Assembly: GCF_902498785.1 (NCBI RefSeq)
Contig: NZ_LR701493.1
Coordinates: 22,272 to 86,271, forward strand
DNA length: 64,000 bases
Direction: 5' to 3'
From: Sphingomonas sp. EC-HK361
GTDB lineage: Bacteria > Pseudomonadota > Alphaproteobacteria > Sphingomonadales > Sphingomonadaceae
In this document: piece after piece, positions 1 through 8,195 of the stretch
Position numbering within the stretch: position 1 is the first letter of the stretch
How the letters are laid out: every line of letters begins with the position of its first letter
The notes under the pieces: generated by a model
Seen by the model: only the letters and a program-made list of their open reading frames with translations
The model's database searches: none
What the model was told of the DNA's origin: nothing
Program-made: the position numbers and the translations under genes

Positions 1-2008
1 CGCCGGCCAGCGTGGCGGCCTGACGCTCCGCGCGCTGTTCCTCTTGATAGCCCTCGACCAAACCCCTGAGTGCCTCAAGATTCTGCAGGCGCTGCTCGGC
101 CTCGCCCCAGCGCAGGATTGTGTCGAGGACAGTGTCTGCGTGAAGCAACGCGTCGAGCACTTCGGCTGGCGTCAATTGCGGCGCACGCTCGCGGATCACC
201 GAGAGCGCTTCGGCGAACGGGAGCTGGGCGACGAGGCCCGCGCGTGCGTCGGCTTCGAAAACGGCGGCGAACCAGCCTTCGCCGTCTGTGCCGAGACGGG
301 CAAGCTCCGCGAGCGCGAGCGTGTCGCTGCCGTCGGCGATCCAGCGGAACGCGGAGAGCGCGAACTCGATCTCAGGTTGATCGAGAAGTCCCGAGCGCTC
401 GACGGCGACACGGACGCCGTGCGCCGCGAGCGCCGCCGCGAGATCGCTGACTTGCGCATTACTGCGGCAAAGCACCGCCACGTCGCCGCCGCGCGCACCG
501 CGCGTCGCACCACTCCGTTCGGTGACCGGCCAACCGGCGGGGTCGGCGAGCAGGCCGGCGATCCTGCTGGCGAGCATCGCCGTGCGCTCGTCCTTCCGCT
601 TGCCCGTCATCGGAAGGAAGGAAAGGGCGGCCGGGAATGCGGGATCCTCAGTCCGTGCGCATCCCTCGAAGCAGATCTCCTCCTCGGCCATGCCGACCCG
701 CAGCATGTTCGGGGCAATCGCGGCGTTCACGAAGTCCGCCAGTTGTGGCCGTGTCCGGAAGGAGCGGCGCAGATATGCCACCCCGCCGCCCGATGCTGCG
801 GTGATCGCCGCCGCCGCCGCCGTGGTGAGCGCCGGGTCGGCGTCGCGGAAACCATAGATCGACTGCTTCGGATCACCGACCCAGAGATTGCGGCCGGCAA
901 TGCGCGAAAGCGCGGTGAAAATGGCGATCTGGATCGGGCTGGAATCCTGAAACTCGTCGACGAAAACGGCACCGATCAGCTCGCGCAGTCGCGGGCCATT
1001 CGCCGGGTCGGAGATGATTTCGAGCGCAAGCATTTCCTGGTCGACGAAGTCGAGCAATCCTCGCGCACGCTTGTGCGCAGCATATGCCTCCATGCACCGC
1101 GCTGCGCAGTCGAACACAAGTTCGAGATAGCGACGGATGTCGGCTCTCAGCGCGGGATGACGAGGATGGGCAGCCGCAGCGGCGATCACTGCCGTGAACA
1201 GGCCCGCGTCGGCCTTGGTGGCGCCGAGCTTGGTGAGCCGCGCCCAGTCCGACCAGGGCAGCCTGTCGCCTGACGCCAGCGTCCGCAGGGTCTTCTCCAC
1301 GACGGGGACGTCCTTGGAGAGCGTCGTGGCCTTCAGACCTGCACGGCCACGCTCGACCTCGACCATGCACGCCTCGAGCGCTAGGCGGAGCGCTTGATCG
1401 AGGGCGTCGTCCGTTTCGCCCGCCGCCGCGGTGGGCAAGAGCGCGACAAGGCTCGCTGCCGAGCGCTCGGCGCAATGCGCGAGCCTGTCGGCGGCTATGC
1501 CATTAGAGCGCGCAAGGTCCACGGCGCGCCTGACCTCGTCATGCCATCCCCTGATAGTCCTGCCATGCATCGTGTAGCTGCGCGCCTGCAGGCCAAAGCG
1601 CTCGGCGACCTGCGCGATCGCCGGGCCACTCTCCTCGATCACGACGCCCACGGCGCGGGAAAACACCGCCGCCTGACGATCTTCGGCAATGATCTCGGCG
1701 ACCGGGGACCGTCCGAGCTCGAACGCGAACTCGGCAATCAGCGATCCGCACACTGAGTTCACGGTGCCGATGCGCGCCGAAAGCATCGCGGCCGCGAGAT
1801 CGGCGCGACCGCCCTCGATCAACCGGGCCCGGATACGTCCCGAGAGCTCCGCCGCGGCGCGCTTTGTGAAGGTTGTCGCGAGGACACGGTGCGGCGGTAT
1901 GCCGCCCATGACCTCCGCCACAATCTCTTCGACCAGGCGAAAGGTTTTGCCGGTGCCAGCGCTCGCGATGATCGTGTCGACCCTGTTCTGTACGCCAACC
2001 TCCGTCAT
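1..2008 (-). CDS. UvrD/AddA-type superfamily 1 DNA helicase (partial)
   Basis: The reading frame is open from the ATG at 2008 to the left edge, so the C-terminus is missing. The N-terminus has a Walker A motif ASAGTGKT at about residues 15-22. A DEFQDS motif II lies near residue 347 and a GDPKQSIYGFRD motif III near residue 377. These are hallmarks of UvrD/RecB/AddA helicases, which unwind DNA from ends using ATP. The start overlaps the stop of the upstream nuclease gene in an ATGA arrangement, so the two are probably translated together as an AddAB- or RecB-like pair. Whether a C-terminal nuclease domain follows cannot be seen. Inside an ICE the pair could serve DNA-end processing, recombination or defence; this is inference. 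Confidence 0.88.
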   Translation of the reverse strand, partial: MTEVGVQNRVDTIIASAGTGKTFRLVEEIVAEVMGGIPPHRVLATTFTKRAAAELSGRIRARLIEGGRADLAAAMLSARIGTVNSVCGSLIAEFAFELGRSPVAEIIAEDRQAAVFSRAVGVVIEESGPAIAQVAERFGLQARSYTMHGRTIRGWHDEVRRAVDLARSNGIAADRLAHCAERSAASLVALLPTAAAGETDDALDQALRLALEACMVEVERGRAGLKATTLSKDVPVVEKTLRTLASGDRLPWSDWARLTKLGATKADAGLFTAVIAAAAAHPRHPALRADIRRYLELVFDCAARCMEAYAAHKRARGLLDFVDQEMLALEIISDPANGPRLRELIGAVFVDEFQDSSPIQIAIFTALSRIAGRNLWVGDPKQSIYGFRDADPALTTAAAAAITAASGGGVAYLRRSFRTRPQLADFVNAAIAPNMLRVGMAEEEICFEGCARTEDPAFPAALSFLPMTGKRKDERTAMLASRIAGLLADPAGWPVTERSGATRGARGGDVAVLCRSNAQVSDLAAALAAHGVRVAVERSGLLDQPEIEFALSAFRWIADGSDTLALAELARLGTDGEGWFAAVFEADARAGLVAQLPFAEALSVIRERAPQLTPAEVLDALLHADTVLDTILRWGEAEQRLQNLEALRGLVEGYQEEQRAERQAATLAG

Positions 2009-4668
2009 GCGAGCCCCCTGACACGGCACAGCGTTGCATAGTCGCACCACCCGCAGTGCACATCGCGGGTGATGCCCAGTTCGGCGGGAATGCTGTCCTC
2101 AACACCTTGGACGCCTGTCGCGAGAATCGTCCCTGCCTCCGCTCCCGCCCGCCACGTCCGCCAACCCGCGAGGATCGCGGCCCAGGTGTCGGGAAAGGAG
2201 CGTGCCCCTTCGATGGGTCGCCCAACGAGGCCGCTGCCGACCAAGGTCAGGAACTGCCGCTGGTTCAACAGGAAGTAGCCAGCCCGGTAGGGTCCGCCGC
2301 CAGAGACCAGCGCGCCGTAGGTCGCGAGCTGGACTGCACGGCCCTTTGCAAGCTCGTCGACACGCGAACGGTCGCTACGCGTCCACTTCAGGTCCACGAT
2401 TACGGCGTTTCCGGAGCGGTCACGGGCGACGAGGTCGACCGACCCCTGCATCGCGAGCAGAGTCTCGAAAGTACCGCTGACCTGCTGCTCGGTCGCCTCT
2501 ACCGTCAGACCGTTCTCCGCGAGGCAGCTGGCGAGACTGGCCATGGCCGCAGGGAGTCGCCGGCGCGCCGAGTTCAGCTCCTCGGCGAACTCCGGGTGTC
2601 GGAGCGGCGCTGCCAGCTGGTCGATTCGTCCCTCGAGGAGAGCGGTCGCGCGCTGCTCAGCCTCCGCCAGTCCCGGTGGATCACCAGGCGCGAACACCTC
2701 GCGGGCGATCGCGTGAGCGAGATTCCCCAGCAGCTGATTGGCATCGGGAATCGAGCGGACGCGGCCGGGACGGAGCCGAGCCACATGCCGCAGGGCCCAC
2801 ATAAGCTGACAGGAGAAGAGATTCTCCAGCGACGTCGCGGACTCCGCCGTGTCGGCAACTCGCGCCGAAAACCCACTGGGCACGGACCAGGCGAATTGCG
2901 CAACGGGCAATGCTCGTGGCTCGATGGCCCGGCGCTCGATGGTCGTACCCGCGAGTTCGAGTGTCGGCCCGCGCAACGCTGCCTCGAGGGCAACCAGCGA
3001 CGCGATACGGTCCAGCGCAGGTTTCAGGCGATGGGCGAGCGGATGCGCCATCTCGTCCGCCTCACAACCCGGCCCGCCCGAGACGAAGACGATACGCTCG
3101 CGCGCGTTTATGACCGATCGCTCCCAGGCGGCGCTCGCGGCTCGGGCGGCCAGTGTCACGTCGTCGGCGGGACAGCCTGCGGCCGCGAGCTCCTGCCGCT
3201 CAGCTTCGGTCCACGGCGAGCGCGAGGCGCCCTCGCGCGTCGTGGAAAAATTCCACCAGACCACCGCGTCCCTCGGCGCCCAAATCGCACCCGGATGGGG
3301 GACGCTGCGCCATCGCGCGGCCTCGGCCTGTGAGCCGGGGTTCGGGTGCCCTGGGTCCAACGCTTGGTCTATCACCCGCTCGACCAGGAGACGCGGCACA
3401 AGATCTCGGCCAAGCGCTGCGAGCGCCGCACGCACCTCGCCCGACAATGTTGACGTCGAGGCATAGAGCAGGTCGCCGGTGGCAGCGTAGCGGCGGACCG
3501 CCCATGCGGTTACGCGCTCGCAGATGCCGAGCGCCTGGGCGAGCGGCATCCCGGAGGCCGCATCCGCCATTTCCAGCTCAGTCCACTCCCGCCACCGCGC
3601 CAGCCTGGGCTCGACGGCGGCAAGGGCGTCGGCGTCGCCTGCGGCGTACTCGCGCTCGGCAGTGGCGATCGCTTCCCATGCTTCAATCCATTCGGGGCCG
3701 CCGCGCCCGGGCGCCTGTTCGAGGGCAGAGGCGAGCCGCCGTGCTGCGCGCGGGGCGATGGGGGAGGCCGGGAAGATCAGCAGCTCCATCAGCGCCTGAG
3801 GATCGAAGGGTGCCCAAGACCCTCTGAAGGCCAGCAGCAAGAGCTGAAGGGAACCACGGTGGATCGACGACCGGCTCCGGCCAGCACGCGGTTGACCGAT
3901 TGCACTCAGCCCGTGGTCGAGGAGGTCAGTATCACCTTCCTGCGCGACCAGCGCCACCTCGCCGTCCTGACCGGCGAACCACTGACCCAGTACTTCGGCC
4001 GCGAGGGGCTCGCTTGCCGAGGTTGCCAAGGTCACGGAGCCGTCAGCACCGGGCTCGGGTACGATGCCATCGACGATCCACCTCTGCAGGCGGCCGAGCG
4101 ATGTGGCTGGCGCGGCAGCGGTACTGATCCCCACGTCCTCCACGATGCAACCGAGGGCTCGCAGCCGCTCCACAACGCGACGTAGCGGAGATGGGAGCAG
4201 GTGAGCGGAATCGATCAGACGGAGGCGAGTGATCGGCGAGGTGGTCAATCCGCCAAGCTTCGCGAGAATGGCGGCGATGCGATCAGCAAGGCCGGGAGCG
4301 AGATCCGTCGCCGATGTGGAGGCGATGGCAAGCTGGGTAAGCCGTTCACCACACCAGGATGCGTCGCCACGCCATCCGAGGCCGACGAGCTCGTCGCGCC
4401 AGCCAAGGAGGGTTCGCGCCGTAGCCCAAGGATCCATGGCGAGCGAGCGAGACCAGAAATAGTCGCCTTCGAGCGCTTCAAGAGTCGACTGGAATGCAGC
4501 GATCCGTACCACCTGGGGGCGGTGCGGACCGCCCAAGCCTACGGCCGTCTCAAGGATATCGACAAGGCCCACCGGGCCTACGACGGGCTGGCCTAGCGCC
4601 CCGGGCCCCTCGCCGCCGTGATCGGGGCTGGCGCCGCCATCTGCCCAAAGGCCAAACACTACGTCCAT
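2005..4668 (-). CDS. PD-(D/E)XK nuclease, AddB/RecB-like, with predicted Fe-S cluster
   Basis: This protein of about 887 residues has a C-terminal RecB-family nuclease core. A segment reading VIVDLKW carries the acidic and lysine residues of a PD-(D/E)XK site, followed by a QLATY motif typical of this family. It ends with CGWC-x5-C, and a fourth cysteine lies far upstream in FSCQLMW. This spacing matches the 4Fe-4S staple of AddB-type nucleases. The N-terminal part resembles an inactive helicase-like region. The ATG at 4668 was chosen because a GGGAGGG stretch precedes it; an in-frame ATG at 4695 lacks a ribosome site. The gene overlaps the downstream helicase gene by 4 bp. Family assignment is firm; the cellular role is inferred. 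Confidence 0.85.
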   Translation of the reverse strand: MDVVFGLWADGGASPDHGGEGPGALGQPVVGPVGLVDILETAVGLGGPHRPQVVRIAAFQSTLEALEGDYFWSRSLAMDPWATARTLLGWRDELVGLGWRGDASWCGERLTQLAIASTSATDLAPGLADRIAAILAKLGGLTTSPITRLRLIDSAHLLPSPLRRVVERLRALGCIVEDVGISTAAAPATSLGRLQRWIVDGIVPEPGADGSVTLATSASEPLAAEVLGQWFAGQDGEVALVAQEGDTDLLDHGLSAIGQPRAGRSRSSIHRGSLQLLLLAFRGSWAPFDPQALMELLIFPASPIAPRAARRLASALEQAPGRGGPEWIEAWEAIATAEREYAAGDADALAAVEPRLARWREWTELEMADAASGMPLAQALGICERVTAWAVRRYAATGDLLYASTSTLSGEVRAALAALGRDLVPRLLVERVIDQALDPGHPNPGSQAEAARWRSVPHPGAIWAPRDAVVWWNFSTTREGASRSPWTEAERQELAAAGCPADDVTLAARAASAAWERSVINARERIVFVSGGPGCEADEMAHPLAHRLKPALDRIASLVALEAALRGPTLELAGTTIERRAIEPRALPVAQFAWSVPSGFSARVADTAESATSLENLFSCQLMWALRHVARLRPGRVRSIPDANQLLGNLAHAIAREVFAPGDPPGLAEAEQRATALLEGRIDQLAAPLRHPEFAEELNSARRRLPAAMASLASCLAENGLTVEATEQQVSGTFETLLAMQGSVDLVARDRSGNAVIVDLKWTRSDRSRVDELAKGRAVQLATYGALVSGGGPYRAGYFLLNQRQFLTLVGSGLVGRPIEGARSFPDTWAAILAGWRTWRAGAEAGTILATGVQGVEDSIPAELGITRDVHCGWCDYATLCRVRGLA

Positions 4669-4730
4669 CTCAATATTCCCTCCCAAGGGAAGCATGTCAG
4701 TTCGATAGCGCTAGGCGCAACCGGCTTCGT

Positions 4731-4742
4731 GTCCGATCGGAC
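4731..4742. promoter_or_regulatory. 12-bp perfect palindrome upstream of the nuclease gene
   Basis: The sequence GTCCGATCGGAC lies about 60 bp upstream of the nuclease start, in the 286-bp gap between the nuclease and the NotI-like gene. Its position fits an operator for the nuclease-helicase operon, but no partner is known. The rest of the gap shows no convincing gene. Confidence 0.2.
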
Positions 4743-4954
4743 TCGGGTCAGTTGGGAGCAAAGCGAGCGCGACCTGACCACCGGTTTCATTCAAGTCTAA
4801 GCGAAGCGGATTACACCGATCGGAAAGCCGCACTGGATCCTGCAGTCTTTTTTGACGGGTAAGGGCGGCAACGTTTCGCATCGTGATCGAAAACCTCCCG
4901 TCTTTCCGCCCGATTGCGGGAGCGCTACGCCATGAAGTCGCCCCTTCGCTTCGA

Positions 4955-6220
4955 TCAGACGTCTGACGCGTCGCCCGAAACCGCGCCTTCGCTGGGGCCG
5001 CGATAGTCGGAGAGCCGTTCGGCCTCGGTCAAGGGAATCTCGGTATCGGCAGGTGTTCTGGTTTTCTTCGCCGTGCGCACCGCCGATGGCGTGGTAGCAA
5101 CCTCGGCCATCACCGTGCGTGCAAGCTCCGGCCAAAAGCGTTTCAGGCGTCGCGACAGCCCGGCAAGCAAGCCCAATTCGGAATCGATATTGGACAAGGC
5201 CGCCGCGGGTGCCACCTCCAGCGCCCAGTGCGAGATCGCCGCCGCGTCCGTGCCTATCATGGCGCGGGTGGTGATTGGCGATGGGGTCGCACCCGACGCA
5301 ACATCGGGTTCGAAGACGTAGATCCAAGCTGGACACGGATCTTGCCGTTTTCTGCCAGGCGCAAGCAGACTCACCGTACCATCGCCGGCATCGGTCAGCA
5401 CCGGCGATCCGAGATGGCGTTGCCAGCTATCCCAGACCGAAGTCGGGATGGCGAGCACGCAACCGGCGCAGCGCTCGTGATGGCCAAGCTGAAACTTGAA
5501 CATCATCTGGTAGAATGTGCGTTTGAACACATTGGCGATATTGGGCCCTTCGACACCCTCGGACAGCCACCATTGATTCTCCTGCACGGTCTTGCCGAAG
5601 TTGGTGGGATGCATGCGCAACCCCTCGCGCAGGTTACGCACGGCATCGCGGTATGAGCCGTGGAAATCCATCGTCTGTATCTCAAGAATACCGAACCGCC
5701 CGATGTGCGGATGGCCATTCTCCATCGTCATTTCGACGATGGTCACGTCGAATGAGAATTCCGGAGATTGGTCGGTCGCAGGGATAGAGAGTTCACCGCT
5801 CGTCTTCTTGTCGAAATAGATGAAAACCGGCTGGCCGGCGTTCAGGCGGGTCGCAATATCTTCGCGCACATCGTTATGTCGGAGCGTGAGCGCCGGCGTG
5901 ACATAGGGATCGATGTCTGGCGACAGCGCGAACAACTGGCGGGTTGCCTGCTTGACGAGGTTGTCGCTGAGCGCCCGGTACGGGCAGACGAGCCAATCCT
6001 GGCGCGGTCCGTTACTCACGCTACTGATCGTACAGACGCCGCGCGCCGCGTCGGCCTTGATGCACTGGCGCGTCTCGTTGGTCGCGTCGCTGAGAAACGG
6101 GCAACGCTCGCTTTGCTGATCGGCGACAGAATCTGAGGTCGTGATCACCGTGGGATGAACCCGGTGACCGAACCATTCGCTGACGAAATTCCCGGGTGCG
6201 CCCGATCGCTTCCCCGACAT
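4955..6220 (-). CDS. NotI-family type II restriction endonuclease
   Basis: The 421-residue protein resembles R.NotI over its whole length, as I recall that sequence. Shared blocks include FGHRV near residue 17, RGVC near 60, DWLVCP near 75, SPEFSFD near 152, LEIQTMDFHGSY at 179-190, EGPN, NVFKRTFYQM and RCAG. Four N-terminal cysteines (40, 53, 63, 79) match the set that binds a single iron atom in NotI. Asp158, Glu180 and Gln182 align, with an offset of two, with the NotI catalytic residues D160, E182 and Q184. NotI cuts GCGGCCGC; the same specificity is plausible here but not proven. The start codon overlaps the methyltransferase stop as TAATG, so translation is probably coupled. R-M genes are common ICE cargo. 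Confidence 0.9.
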   Translation of the reverse strand: MSGKRSGAPGNFVSEWFGHRVHPTVITTSDSVADQQSERCPFLSDATNETRQCIKADAARGVCTISSVSNGPRQDWLVCPYRALSDNLVKQATRQLFALSPDIDPYVTPALTLRHNDVREDIATRLNAGQPVFIYFDKKTSGELSIPATDQSPEFSFDVTIVEMTMENGHPHIGRFGILEIQTMDFHGSYRDAVRNLREGLRMHPTNFGKTVQENQWWLSEGVEGPNIANVFKRTFYQMMFKFQLGHHERCAGCVLAIPTSVWDSWQRHLGSPVLTDAGDGTVSLLAPGRKRQDPCPAWIYVFEPDVASGATPSPITTRAMIGTDAAAISHWALEVAPAAALSNIDSELGLLAGLSRRLKRFWPELARTVMAEVATTPSAVRTAKKTRTPADTEIPLTEAERLSDYRGPSEGAVSGDASDV

Positions 6221-7473
6221 TATTCAGCCGCCACCAGCTCGGGAATGCGATACCGTGAGCGAACGCGTGCGGTGCCATCGAGCGCGTTGCCGCTCAGCAG
6301 CGCATGCAGCGATTCACCAACCGCCTTGCCTAGCAACGGCGGAACTGCATTCCCCACCTGGTCGTACTGCTGCGAATGATTGCCTTCGAACACGAACCAG
6401 TCCGGGAAACTCTGTATGCGGGCCGCTTCACGGATGCTGATCGTGCGGTGCTGGTCGGGATGCGTATATTCGCCCGACTTGGGATCACGAAAACGCGTGA
6501 TAATCGAGCGTGCGACACCATCCCACTGCATGCGGCGATAGCGGCGCGTATGATCCTTGCGGTGCGCGCGCTGCATGCCGGGCGGCAGCAGATCATGCGG
6601 CAGATCGCGCCAGTCCTGTCCGGGTTTCAGCAGGCTGATGCGCGCGATGTTGGCTTCAGATAGCCGCGCAGCATAGTGATTGTGCAAGCCCGTCGATCCG
6701 CTGCGCATGGCAAGCTGGTAAGGGCCCTTGGGCTTCCTGTCGTAGGTTGACTGGAAGCCTCCCGCCGCGATCGCCGGTAGGTCGGCGATTGCCGCCTCGA
6801 TTGACACGAACCCTTCGGTATCGACCGGAGCGATCGTCCGATTGGGCACGAGTTCGCCAATGCCACGGCGTCCATGTGTAGGGAGCGGGAAGCCGCCATC
6901 GATGGGCTGATCCAGGCGCCAGCCGATAAAGAACATCCGCCAGCGCATCTGCGGCACGCCATATTGCGCGGCCAGCAGCTCAGCGCACTCGACCCGGTAG
7001 CCGGCTTCGCGAAAGGCTCGACCAATCTCTCCCAGGACAGCGCCGCCATTTAAGGTAGCGAGCCCGGGGACATTTTCGATGACGACGCAACGCGGTTGAA
7101 GGTCGGTCGCCACGTTGAGGAAATGTTTGAAAAGGCCGTTTCGGGGATCCCAAATTTCACGCTGGCCGATGATACTGAACCCTTGGCACGGCGGCCCACC
7201 GACCAAGAGATCGAGTGCACCGACATCAAGATCGGTGCGATCCATGATTTCCCGCGCACTCAGTTTGCTGACATCGGTCTGGACAAACGGAATATGCGGA
7301 AAATTGCGTGCGTGGGTCAAAGCGCATGCCGGATCGATGTCAGAGCCGAACACCACGTCGAACCCCGCATTGGCCAGACCGAGCGTCAAGCCGCCCGCCC
7401 CGCAAAACAAATCCACGGCCGTGAGCCGGTTCTCGCGCGGGGATGGCGGGGCCAGAAGATAACGCGACCTCAT
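6220..7473 (-). CDS. DNA (cytosine-5-)-methyltransferase of the NotI-like system
   Basis: This 417-residue enzyme is expected to methylate a cytosine at C5 using S-adenosylmethionine, protecting the host from the adjacent endonuclease. The motif order is that of C5 methyltransferases. Motif I (DLFCGAGGLTLGL) lies at residues 21-33. Motif IV (GGPPCQGFS) has its catalytic Cys at 96. Motif VI (ENVPG) is at 133-137. A QYDQVGNAVPP motif X lies near the C-terminus. The region between motifs VIII and IX, which sets target specificity, cannot be read for sequence preference. The start overlaps the end of the RHH gene (ATGA), giving a regulator-methylase-endonuclease order. Confidence 0.93.
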   Translation of the reverse strand: MRSRYLLAPPSPRENRLTAVDLFCGAGGLTLGLANAGFDVVFGSDIDPACALTHARNFPHIPFVQTDVSKLSAREIMDRTDLDVGALDLLVGGPPCQGFSIIGQREIWDPRNGLFKHFLNVATDLQPRCVVIENVPGLATLNGGAVLGEIGRAFREAGYRVECAELLAAQYGVPQMRWRMFFIGWRLDQPIDGGFPLPTHGRRGIGELVPNRTIAPVDTEGFVSIEAAIADLPAIAAGGFQSTYDRKPKGPYQLAMRSGSTGLHNHYAARLSEANIARISLLKPGQDWRDLPHDLLPPGMQRAHRKDHTRRYRRMQWDGVARSIITRFRDPKSGEYTHPDQHRTISIREAARIQSFPDWFVFEGNHSQQYDQVGNAVPPLLGKAVGESLHALLSGNALDGTARVRSRYRIPELVAAE

Positions 7474-7649
7474 GCCTGCGGTCCCCGAAACAGCTCTTGC
7501 TGAACGGCAAATCGCTCGCGATCGAGATGCTCCCGGATGAGCCGGGCGATCAGCGTCGATTTCTTATAACCCTTAACCTTGCAATAGGCCTCAAACCGAT
7601 CGCTTTCCGCATCGGGCAACAGCACATGCACGCGCGCATTCTTCGTCAT
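7470..7649 (-). CDS. Small ribbon-helix-helix protein heading the R-M operon
   Basis: The predicted 59-residue protein begins TKNARVHVLLPD, a likely beta strand. A helix around SDRFEAYCKVKG and a second around KKSTLIARLIREHLD follow, which is the pattern of RHH/CopG DNA-binding proteins. It is the first gene of an operon in which stop and start codons overlap the methyltransferase gene. A role as controller of the R-M genes is inferred, because dedicated R-M controllers are usually helix-turn-helix proteins. An alternative start 12 codons upstream at 7685 has an AAGGAG about 10 bp before it and cannot be excluded. Confidence 0.65.
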   Translation of the reverse strand: MTKNARVHVLLPDAESDRFEAYCKVKGYKKSTLIARLIREHLDRERFAVQQELFRGPQA

Positions 7650-7702
7650 AGCCGGTCCCCCAACGGCACCTACGGAATATGCCATACCAAGCCCACTCCT
7701 TG

Positions 7703-7747
7703 CTCACAAGTGAGTAAGAGTGTGCATTTCTGCGCCTGATCCGTCAA
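7703..7747 (-). promoter_or_regulatory. Putative promoter and operator of the R-M operon
   Basis: Read on the minus strand, TTGACG (7747-7742) is followed after 17 bp by CACACT (7724-7719), a possible -35/-10 pair. Just downstream is an inverted repeat CTCAC-TT-GTGAG (7714-7703), with an extra ACTCAC half site nearby. The palindrome would overlap or lie just past the transcription start, a suitable place for repression by the RHH product. Confidence 0.4.
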
Positions 7748-7749
7748 GA

Positions 7750-8179
7750 ACATAAATGGAACATTTCGTTTATAGCGCTCCGTTGGCAATTCAAAGTTCC
7801 CGTGTCAGGTGGTAAGCGCTGTCGTTTCCGTCTGTCCCACCCACAATTGGTCGCATGGCCTTAGCGGCGGATAAAACTGGCCACGCAATGTGTATGAATG
7901 ACCGTCTGGCTCCGGGAGCTGTCTGATGCCCCTAAGCGTCTATACCTGGGTCTTGGCAGCTTCAGTCGCCGACTAAACGAAGGTGCGCTTCCACGGCTGG
8001 CGCGCTTGACAACCTGACAGGCAGCTCACGGCCCACTTCCGGAAGTTGGTGAGGGTCCTGCATCCATCCCCGCTGTCCGGCGGGCCGTGAAAACGTATCT
8101 GGCGTCCCTAATCAGGCTCTGACGCGTTCGGCGTGATCAGCAGACTTTAGCGGCCGAGCCCGCGCAGACTGATTCTGGT
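7750..8179. other. Non-coding divergent region between the R-M and transfer operons
   Basis: About 430 bp without a convincing gene separates the leftward R-M operon from the rightward transfer operon. It is less GC-rich near 7745-7785. It should hold the promoter of the traG operon, but I see no clear consensus. Short ORFs here lack ribosome sites or recognisable products. Confidence 0.4.
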
Positions 8180-8195
8180 GCGGGCGGAGGCCCGC
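8180..8195 (+). promoter_or_regulatory. GC hairpin presenting the traG ribosome-binding site
   Basis: GCGGGC (8180-8185), GGAG (8186-8189) and GCCCGC (8190-8195) form a perfect 6-bp stem with the Shine-Dalgarno core as its 4-nt loop. It directly abuts the ATG at 8196. It is likely to limit translation of traG. Confidence 0.45.

Noticed and set aside
44-1273. Plus-strand frame of 409 codons at the left edge
   Set aside because: The minus strand carries a continuous UvrD helicase with motifs I, II and III through the same region.
7920-8100. Possible transposase remnant in the gap before traG
   Set aside because: A few short open stretches exist, but none gives a recognisable transposase motif or terminal repeats.
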